Positions 1 to 8,756 of a DNA stretch of 32,365 nucleotides are shown here, piece after piece. The notes under the pieces are model-generated. The model was not told the origin of the DNA. It made no database searches and saw nothing but the letters and a program-made list of their open reading frames with translations. This stretch comes from Acanthamoeba lenticulata (Eukaryota; Discosea; Longamoebia; Acanthamoebidae): NCBI GenBank assembly GCA_002179805.1, contig NAVB01001199.1, positions 1-32,365 on the forward strand. The letters are read 5' to 3'. The position numbers and the translations under genes are program-made. The stretch's first letter is position 1; the number at the start of each line of letters is the position of its first letter.

Positions 1-76
1 TATTTAAACCTGTAAGAAAAGTAGAAGGAACGCTCGACCCCCAGCCCGTCTGACGCAAGCTGCTTGTGATGTACAG

Positions 77-3000
77 GCCTCGGTAGGAGATGGCGCCACA
101 GCTGCACCTCACGACCAGCGGCAGTCGCTGCGACTGAAGGGTTTCAAGCTGCCCACGCTTGACATGCTTCGGTAGACAACGCTTGCCGCGCAGCCGCTCT
201 TGGCTGTCATCTTGCCCGCAACACCTCACGCCTAACCGGTAACCTTCGTCCCTTGGCACACAGACAAAAGCAGGAGAAGCAGCCGATCCTCCTGCCCAAG
301 CCCTTGCGCAAGATCTCCCAGACCATGTCGTCGGAGGGCATGCGACGAGAGGCCGGCTATCCCACCTGCATCGCCGTACGTGTCCAAGCTCTTGCTGAGT
401 GCGATCATGCACGCACGCACATACGAGACCACCAACACTCGCGTGCACGACAGATCTCTGCGCGGAGCATCGCCGTGGGAACCGCCCACGGACTCATCCT
501 CCTCTTCGATCACCGCCAGGACCTGAAGCGAATCATGGGCACTTCCATCGGTGAGGCCCCACCTTCTCCCCCACCTGACCTCTTTGCCTTGCGCCAAACA
601 CAGCCGCGGCTTGTCGTGTTGCTGGGGAGTCCTGGGGTTGGTCTCGAAGTGCTGAAGCTCGTCTCGCGGTCGACAGATTTCGAGTACGGGCCGGTGACGG
701 CTGTCGACATCTGCGAAACGACAGAACAACTGTGGCTGGCCTGTGGCCACGAGCGCGGCCACGTCGTCTTCTGGGATGCCCTTACCGGGCGCAGGTACGC
801 CCGGGGATCATCCTCCTTGGACTTGAGTTTCACTGGCCGCGCTCACACCTGATGGACCATCACACCACACACAGTGTCAAAACGCTGGACGACCTGCACA
901 ACTCTCCCATCGTGAGCCTTCGATTCATCGACAACAAGGCGCGCCTTCTTTCCGTCGACGTCGACGTACGTGAGCACGTCTCTTCCCTTTCCCTTCCTCC
1001 CGATGTTGCCGCAGTCCTGTCCTGCGCGGGCTCGAGTCCTCGGGCCGGCAATCGTGCCGTCTGCTCACAAACACAAATACACAAACACTCTTTTTAGGGC
1101 CAAGTCTTCCAGCTGACGCTCACCAAGTCGTTCTGGTCGGGCTGGGGTGTCGACGTGTCGATGATCCTTGACGGCAAGTCTGGCCAGATACTCGCCCTGT
1201 CGCCGCTCATCCCGTGCCTCACCATGGACCACCCGATCGAGTCGTCGGGCCTCATCGCCATGTGCCTCGCCCATGTGGTACCGTGTTTGCTGGCCTCATT
1301 GTTTCCATATTTATGGAAATATGTCAAGAATTCAGAGGTGTTGACGCGTGCGTGGATTGCCAGACGATGGTGGTGCGGCTTTACCCTGATGTGGAAATCC
1401 TCTACAAGCTGCCGCGACCGAAGGAGACCACCGGCCTGGCCTCGCCTGTCCTGCCCTACCTCGCCTGGCGCCAGATGGCCGCGCGCAAAGGTCCACACTC
1501 GCCCTCACGTGGACCCGAGGCGTGAAGCTTGACCAACGCGTGTATCTCTTACCTTCTCCTCACTTCCCTCCATAGACGCGAGCGGCCGCGTGCGAGTGTA
1601 CGACCCGATGCTCGCGGTGGCGTGGGGCCCCTGCATCCAGCTCCTGCAGGTCTCCTTCGAGCCGCAGAGCTCCGCCATCCAGTTCGTCCCGCGCGGCAAC
1701 CACCGAAGCGACACCAACATCTCCGGCATGGACTGGCTCGGCCAGCGGGTGCGCCGTCTTCTTCCTCTTCCTCATCCTCATCATCATCGCGACCGTTGTT
1801 TTGTGGTCGTGGCACGGCTGCTGACGAGGATGAGCACGTTCGTAGGTGATCGTCTTTCTGAACGTCAAAGACCAGTTGCGCGTGTTCGACCCGTTCACGG
1901 TGGAGGAGATCGAGACGCTCGACGTGAAGGCCCTCCGGCTGGTCTACCACACGCGCTTCGTCAAGGCCGACTCCTTCCACCACTCCTTCCGCGCCCACAA
2001 GGTCTCTCTTCACCTCAACGCCCCCATTCCTGTCGACACACTTGCTGACGTGTGATGGCTGGACTACAGGAGCGGGTGTACCTCCTGGGCATGGAGAAGG
2101 TGCACTCGGCCCACATCCTCACGTGGGAGGAGCGGCTCGGGCTGCTTGTCGACAAAAACAAGTGGCTCGACGCCCTTTCGCTGGCGCTGGACTTGTACGA
2201 GGGGCACGCCAAGGCCGTCGTGGGCCTGCCCGCGGACCTCACGGCGCGCAAGGAGGTCATGTCGGACAAGATCATCGAGATCCTCATCTCCTACGTGCAC
2301 ATCACCACCACCGTACGTCGTGCGCGCCGCCGTGGCCGCGTCGCATTGTTCAAATATTTATCGCATCGCGCTGGGCCAGAGCGCGGAGGCGCGAGAGGCC
2401 GATGACCTATGGGTGGAGGTCTGCGCCGTGTGCCTGGAGTATCTGCTTCACATCGATCGCACGGAGGTGCTCTTCCGGGACATCTACTCCATGTTCGTGC
2501 AGGGCGACAGGCAGGAGCTCTTCCTCCAGCTGCTCGAGCCCTGCATCCTCTCCGACCGGCACGGCGCCCCTTTGGCCTTTTATTATTCATTTAATTATGG
2601 CCAATGGCGTCGCTGCCCGGCCCGGCTGACACGCACGCCCACGGCACAGGCTCAAGTTCATCGGGCCCGAGGTGATGCAGGCCTTTGTGGACCACAACGC
2701 CAAGCAGGGCAAGCTCGACGTGGTCGAGCGCTGCATCCTCCACCTGGACATCGCCTCCATGGACTTCCACCAAGTGGTCACCGTGTGCCGCGAGCACGAG
2801 CTGTGGGAGGGCCTCGTCTACGTCTACAACAAGGGCCTGGGCGACTACCTCACGCCGCTGGACTACATGATGCAGGGCCTCCAGGCCCTCGTCGCCGCGC
2901 CGCCCGTGACCGGCGACGAGGCCGTCATGCGCGCCTGGAGCGAGCGCCTGCGCGGACTCGCGGGCACGATCCTGGCCTACCTCGCCCGGTGCCTCCGCGG

Positions 3001-6000
3001 TATGCTCCTTCACCTTCATCATCATCACCACCACCATCATCATCATCATCGTCAGCTTACCGAACTGGGGAGCAGCTGCGGACGAGGCGGCCGAGGGGAC
3101 GGCTCCGGCCAGGCTAGCGCCGAGCGTGAAGGCCCAGATCTACAGCTATTTATTCATCCCGGCCCTGCCCAACGGTGCGAACCCTCGTTTGGGACATGTT
3201 GTAGAGCTGTTGTGCTGACTGTGGCCGCTGCAGAGGCGCGAGAGTACCCGCGTCTGCGGTGGCTGGCGCAGGCCGACATGGGCCGGTTCCTGAGCGTGAT
3301 GGGCATCGCGCTGGAGGACCCCGAGCGGGCCACGGCCTCTGGCGCGCTCAACCACCAAGGCATTTTTCACATTCTTCAGGACCTCGTTCTCCCACGACCG
3401 TCATCGGCCGGCCCACCGGCCTCCGCCTCCGTCCCCGACTTCTCGGTTCGCTTGACCACCGCTTGACGTCACCACCATGCTGGCCGCCGATGTCGCCGCA
3501 CTCACGGCGTCCATGGGGAGGGCGGGGCAGGCCGGGGACGTGGACCAGTTTTTGAAGTTCACGGGCAAGTACGTGGCCAAGCGGAGCATCAACGTATCGG
3601 AGGAGGTGCTCAAGCGCGTGCTGGCCCGGCTGACCCGCGGCGGCACGCGCGAGGACGGGCCCGAGCGCGAGCAGCTCATGCTCGACCTGGTCCTCACCCA
3701 TCCGGCCCTCCTGGACCACGCCCTCCTCCTGCAGCTCGAGAGCGCCACGCCCTATCCCTTGTACGCTCCCCTTCGTCATTGCACACGCCCGAGGCCGAGC
3801 TCACACACGCGATGACGGCGTCGGCCAACGCCCATACAGCTACGCCGTGTCCGAGGTGTGGTATCGGGAGGTCAAGGACTACCGGAACATCCTCAAGTGC
3901 TTCCTCAACCATCCCGTCCGCAAGGTCCGGCTGGCTGTTGTTAGTGTTGTGGCGTCCGCTGGCGGACATGACGTCGACGCGCGCATGATCTGATGGTTCC
4001 CCCCCCCCCCGGTTCGTGGCGATGGAGCAGCAACTGGTATTTGGGGCGGTCAGGGAGCTGCAGCAGCAGACGGCCTCGGACGAGAAGGCGAGGGAGGCGC
4101 TGATCAAGGAGACGCTCGCGGTGGTCCGCGAGCTCATCGGCGTCGACCCCAAGGAGACGGCCACCCTCGTTCAGAGCTTCGTGGCGCCTGGTATGCGTGT
4201 CTCTTCGTCCCTCTTCCCCTCCCAACCTCGTGTCCCGACGGACCTCTCACCGCACGACCGGCGCCGACACACGCGTACACGCACAAAAGGGGACGAGGAC
4301 CAGATCACGCGGCTTCACCAGCGCGTGGCGCAGCTGCTCAAGCCCTACCCGCGCCTGCTCTACCAGTACCTCCACACGCTGCTGGGCCCGCGCAAGCAGA
4401 CCCGCGCCGGAAGGTGCGCTTTTTCACCGCAAAGTTCCCGCGGACTCCTCAACCTGGAGGCGCTCATGCCGCTGGCGCGATGGTGGCGCAGTGCCGAGGA
4501 TCAGCTGCGGCGAGCGGGCCAAGCGGCGCGGCGCGAGCTGCAGGAGCAGTACCTGCGGCTCATGTGCGAGTACGACAAGAGCGCCGTGCTGGCCTACTTC
4601 GAGTGGCTCGACACCTCGGGCGAGATCCTGCCCCCGCTCGATTTTTGTTTGCGTGTACGCGCCGCGTCCCTTTTCTTCTGGCCTCAACGTGACGATGGAC
4701 GGTCATTGACCCACGAACGCGCTGCGCAGATGACCCGCGAGCACGGGCTGGCCGACGCGCAGGCCTACCTGCTGGAGCACATGGGCGACCTGGTGTCGGC
4801 GCTCGAGATCCTGCTCAAGGACCTCGACGCGGCCATCCAGCAGATGATCAAGTCCCACCAGCAGCAGCAGAGCGGGCCGGTGCCCTCCACCGGTCCGCCG
4901 ACGGCGGCCCTCTCGGCCCTGTCCCCGCGCCGCGCCTTCCCCGAGTCGCCCGAGGAGAAGGCCGTCGTGGAGGGTCTCAACGCCGGCATCGCCCTCTGCC
5001 AGCGCAACTCGCAGCGCCTCGACGAGTCAGAGAACGAGGCATGGCTCCCCCTCCCCCCCATCTTCGTGGCAGTTCACGTCTCAGTCGCTGACGAACGACG
5101 CAAAAATGCATTTCATTAGGTGCTGTGGTTCAGGCTGCTCGACGCCGTGGTCATTCCGCTGCGGCGACTGAAGAGCCAGCGGAACCGCATGAAGGTGGTG
5201 GCCAAGCCCCACACCGTCGCTGCTGCGGCCGCGGCCGGTGGACCCGGCCAGAAGATGGACGGTACGGCCAGGCCCAGACAAATGGCCATCGCAGCGTGCG
5301 AGCGAGTCTCATGAAACACGTTTGCCTATGTTCATGTGTTGGTGGTGTCCACGCCTCAGCGCTCAAGCGAAGCAAACAGGGCCTGGAGGAGGCCATGCGG
5401 GTGATCCTGTCCAATATGCTGGGCCACGTCCAGCTGCGGGCCATCCTGGACAAGATCCTGCAGGAGCACGGCGCCGACGAGTTTGGCGACTTTCGCTGGA
5501 TCCTCTCTGGTGCGCCACATCTCCGCTCCGCTCCTCTTCTCTTCCCTTTCTTTTGCCTCAAACTTACGGTCTTCCTCGTTCTCCTCCTCCTCCTCCTCCT
5601 CCTCCACGCAGCGATGACGGACCAGTACTCGTACGAGATCTCGACCATGCGCACGGTGCTCCACCTGGTGCAGGCCGACACCAACCGCTCCGTCCAGCAG
5701 CTCTACAAGGAGCAGCGAAGGTACGCTGCCGCACCGAGCCCCGAGGCGTGTGCGCGTGTTTGTGGTACCGGCCCGTGACGCGCGACTGCGGGGGGGAACC
5801 AAACAGGGGCATCTCGTCCGTCGGGAGCGCGTGTAGCCAGTGCCGCCGGCCGTTCCTCGACGCGAGCGCGCTGATGGCGCAGCCCATGGGCGCCTCGGCC
5901 ACAGAGACGCCGGGCGAGCCCGGCGCCGTGATGGAGGTGATGCCCGCCGGTGTCGCGCTCTTCTCCTGCAGCCACGCGTTCCACGCGCCGTGCCTCGGGA

Positions 6001-6545
6001 GCGCGCGGGCCTGCCCGCTCTGCAACAAGCAGAAGCGGCCCAAGAGGCTCGGCGAGAGCACCGACGACCTGCCGCCGCGCGAGGCGGCGGCCGCGACGGC
6101 GGCATTGACGCGACCACCGCCGCAGACCATCCAGGACACCATCCAGGACATGATCGTAGGCGCCAGGGGCCCGTTGGTCCAGGGCGGCGCGGCTCACGTG
6201 AACGGCTACACGATGCAGGACTACCTCGCTCGACTAGACAAGTTCAAGCCGCACGAATACTCGCGGGTAGGCCTCGTCTCATCATCATCATCATTGTTGT
6301 CGTCGTATTGTTGCGGCAGCACAACGTGCTGACGCATGCGTGCGTGTGCGCGTGCGTTGTGGGCACAGTTGCAAATGTTGTACAAATTGGCGGGCAAGGA
6401 CAAGCAAGCAGGACGCGTGCGAACCGAGGTCGTGTCGCCAGCGAGGAACTTGGTGCCGCCTCCGGAGGCGGAGCGAAGGGCGCGCAGAGGAGCCGTCCGC
6501 TACACCGCAGAGGAAGTGGAACGCGAGGCCCTTCACCAGTCGTGA
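77..6545 (+). CDS. VPS8: VPS8, CORVET tethering complex subunit (5' partial)
   Basis: VPS8 is a subunit of CORVET, which tethers Rab5-positive early endosomes. Spliced, the visible part is about 1,450 residues, close to animal VPS8. In order: WD40-type propeller blades (SIAVGTAHGLILLFD; ACGHERGHVVFWD), a long helical clathrin-repeat region (RCILHLDIASMDFHQVV; IALCQRNS) and a C-terminal RING-H2 at 5832-6023 (CSQC, CSHAFHAPC, CPLC). Exons: 77?-171, 264-375, 454-550, 677-794, 875-965, 1098-1277, 1364-1490, 1576-1748, 1846-2001, 2070-2312, 2380-2558, 2650-2999, 3076-3174, 3234-3385, 3468 or 3531-3760, 3840-3924, 4031-4190, 4290-4654, 4730-5038, 5120-5261, 5360-5509, 5612-5720, 5807-6266, 6369-6545. 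The first visible exon (LKGFKLPTLDML) has no ATG, so the start lies upstream of the window. Odd points: a GC-AG intron at 2559-2649, a possible second at 5039-5119, and an unresolved junction after 3385. The family call is firm; some exon edges are not. Confidence 0.93.
3017..3050. repeat. CAT/CAC triplet run in a VPS8 intron
   Basis: The run lies in intron 3000-3075 and would code for poly-His if read through. The VPS8 alignment on both sides requires removal of the intron because the frame changes. Confidence 0.75.
5579..5604. repeat. CTC triplet run before a VPS8 splice acceptor
   Basis: A run of CTC triplets forms the pyrimidine tract of intron 5510-5611, directly before the acceptor ACGCAG. 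It is likely functional in splicing and potentially variable in length. Confidence 0.75.
5832..6023 (+). other. RING-H2 finger of VPS8
   Basis: The ligands read as Cys-x2-Cys (5832-5843), then Cys-x-His-x2-His-x2-Cys in CSHAFHAPC, and a final CPLC pair. This gives a C3H2C3 arrangement. RING fingers at the C-terminus are known in VPS8 and the related VPS11/18/39/41 proteins. It lies in a single 460-nt exon, so splicing does not affect it. Confidence 0.85.
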
Positions 6546-7596
6546 CCGCACACGAGCCGACCACTCTCCCTCGCATGTGGTTGTACACCTGCCATTGCAA
6601 GAGAGCGATCGCATCATGAAATGCCAGAGTCTTTCTCAGACCGCGAACACTTCTGCAAGGGCATGATGATCATCGCAGAGGCGGGCAGTGCTCATTACAC
6701 ATCCTAAAAAGCACAAGAGCGCCCGCTGAGTAGCAAGCTGTAAGGCGTGCAGCGTTCACTTCTGAGACGGCGAAGGCCGCTGCTTTGTGGGCCCACACTG
6801 GCGCGTTACCTGCAACAGTTGCCGAGTGGCGTAGTGCAGATGCCCCTGGCAGCACTTGGCGTGAGCGAGGAGTGCTCTGTCTCGGTGACCGGGTGAAAAC
6901 TTTGTGGGATGACACACCAAAGCATTTCTAATTCATTCGGTGCGCACGATCACTGTAGACTTCCTCCCCAGTGTTGTGTGTTTGTCTCACGAAGACGAGG
7001 CTGCCTCCGCGTGTGCGGGACTCGAGTCATATATATCCCGGCGCATCGATGGCCGAGGCAGGTGGTTTTTGGGCGTGACGCGCTCCCGCAAGCTGCAGGT
7101 GAATGTGGAGGAAAGGCGGTGCGTTGCCTGCGTTCGAGGGCCCTCATGCTGGCGCCGGCAAGACTGGCGCAGCCAGTGAACGCATTTTGGTGTTGAGACG
7201 TAGAGGAGAAAGACGAAGGCGACATACCGTGCTGTGCTACAGGCCTGTTAAAGACCAGCCCTAGAGGGTCCTGTAGGGCCATTCGCGCGCAACCCGTCTT
7301 GTTCCTTCTCAGTTGTCGCTAGAAAAGGTTCGGACAGGCTTGACTTGCCGTTGCTGCTGGCTCTCTCCTTGGCCCTTTGTTCTTGTTCCCACCAATAGCC
7401 CGTTTGCCACCACTACAGGAAGGGGTGAGCCGCTGGGCAATACTGAAGCAACCAACCGCTAGAGGCTCCCTAACGCTATAAGACCCCGGAGGAAAGGCAA
7501 TACAAACCAGTTCCCACACCTCATCGCATGGTACGCCAGCTGCGCCAGTCCAGTCATAAGGAAGAGCACTTTCGTCAGCTGACCTGAAAGCCAGCT
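6546..7596. other. Gene-free interval between VPS8 and the SPO16-like gene
   Basis: This 1.05 kb stretch holds the 3' end of VPS8 and the leader of the next gene. Short frames exist in it, but none has ATG start, splice logic or family motif. TA-rich spots occur near 7029 (CATATATATCCC) and 7475 (CTATAAGA); the second lies about 120 nt before the next start codon and could be a core promoter element. No tRNA-like B box, rRNA or repeat was seen. A leader reading frame at 7528-7587 is discussed in the findings. Confidence 0.5.
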
Positions 7597-8532
7597 ATGA
7601 ACCCGAGCAAGTATTTTAAGCCCAGAGTGGCCTCCTGTGGAGCTGCGCCACTTCAACACGCGTCTCCAACTCCGGCGTTCGTCACCCCCATCATCGTTCA
7701 CACCGATGTAGCCAACAGCCCGCTCAGTCACCGCCTTGGGACTGGTTTTAAGCTGCGCGGTACCATCCTCCCTCCTCTTCTGAGCAAAGAGCATCGCCTT
7801 ATCTCATCTCCATGGGTGGCCTAGAGTCGTCCTCCTGCGTAGCGCACTACATCTTCCCCACCCTGGGGAGCGTCGCCTTTTTGGTGTACGACTTGGCCGT
7901 GGTCGCACACAACCTCAAGGAATTCGATGCGGCCGTGAAGAGAATCACCGAGCTCAAGAACACCTTCCGCTGCTGCTACGTATGCGTGATCCTAAACAAC
8001 AGCAGCAACGCTGAGGCGCGCGCATTCATGAAACTGCAGTTCAGGTCCGCCCTCTGTTGGCCGTACTCCTCTTTCTTTTGTATTTGGTTTCTCACGAGGT
8101 CCCATCTCTCTCAATCAAGGTTTGCTTCATCGCCCGGATTCATTCCTTGCCGAAGCGTCGACGACTGTCACGAGTCTATACTCACCTTGGCTCAAGCGCA
8201 CAAGAAGGAGATCATCGCCCAGAAGCTCGAACGCTTCAAGCAGGTACCACTTTACAGACATGATAACGCAAACCAGTCCCTGAACTGCATCGTCTGGGCT
8301 CGTCACGCAGATGGAAGGGCATGCCATCTCACCCGAAGCGGCGATTGACGTGCTGCTGACGATTCCCGGAATGAAGCTTCAAGACTGCCTCACGCTCCAC
8401 CAGGCGCTCGGGGGTCTTGCCAACATCGCGCAGGCCTCCGTGGAGGACATCCTCCGTTTCACCTCGCTTGGGCAGCAGCAGGCCACCGCTCTGAGCGAGT
8501 TCTTCGTCGAAGACAAGAGCCTGCTCGTCTGA
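7597..8532 (+). CDS. SPO16/ERCC1-like protein with helix-hairpin-helix tail
   Basis: Predicted 242 residues from exons 7597-7759, 7825-8044, 8120-8243 and 8311-8532; every junction is GT-AG and in phase. The N-terminal half matches the SPO16 core as I know it: PIIVHTD, then GSVAFLVYD, a helical stretch and FIPC. The C-terminal 75 residues look like a tandem helix-hairpin-helix (LLTIPGM, FTSLGQQQATALSEFF), as in ERCC1, FAAP24 and SPO16/PTD. The ERKx3D nuclease motif is absent, so it should be catalytically dead. In fungi, plants and mammals SPO16 pairs with the XPF-like ZIP2/SHOC1 and promotes meiotic crossovers. FAAP24 or another dead XPF-family subunit is the main alternative. The start is the first ATG of the open frame. 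It converges with the RGS-C2 gene. Confidence 0.62.
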
Positions 8533-8756
8533 ACACGCCTCTCTCCCCACTTGTAAATAGGCAAATATGTACAGAATGCAAGAAAGTTTTAGACCAACGG
8601 CTTTCGGTGGAAAAACGAGTAACGAACTAGAGTCGAGCTCCAAAAGATCACCAACCCCTTAAATTTCCAAAATCTTGAACAATCATGATGGTACTACTAC
8701 TACAACAACACAGTGGACAATGTACAGCGTGTGCACAGAGGCGGCAGAGGGGAAAC

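Noticed and set aside
1560..2013. Long open frames on the strand opposite VPS8, with poly-Asp/Glu runs
   Set aside because: They are antisense images of the VPS8 exons and CT-rich introns; VPS8 similarity on the plus strand explains the region.
3001..3060. Poly-histidine stretch apparently coded after the VPS8 YLARCLRG segment
   Set aside because: It is the CAT/CAC repeat of an intron; removing 3000-3075 restores the VPS8 frame (ADEAAEGTAPARL).
6940..7179. An open frame of 79 codons in the gap after VPS8
   Set aside because: It starts with GTG rather than ATG, shows no family motif and no splice partners; high GC makes such frames common here.
7825..8532. ERCC1 nuclease-partner assignment for the SPO16-like gene
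   Set aside because: The tail resembles ERCC1, but the core strand pattern fits SPO16 better and the protein is short; kept only as an alternative.
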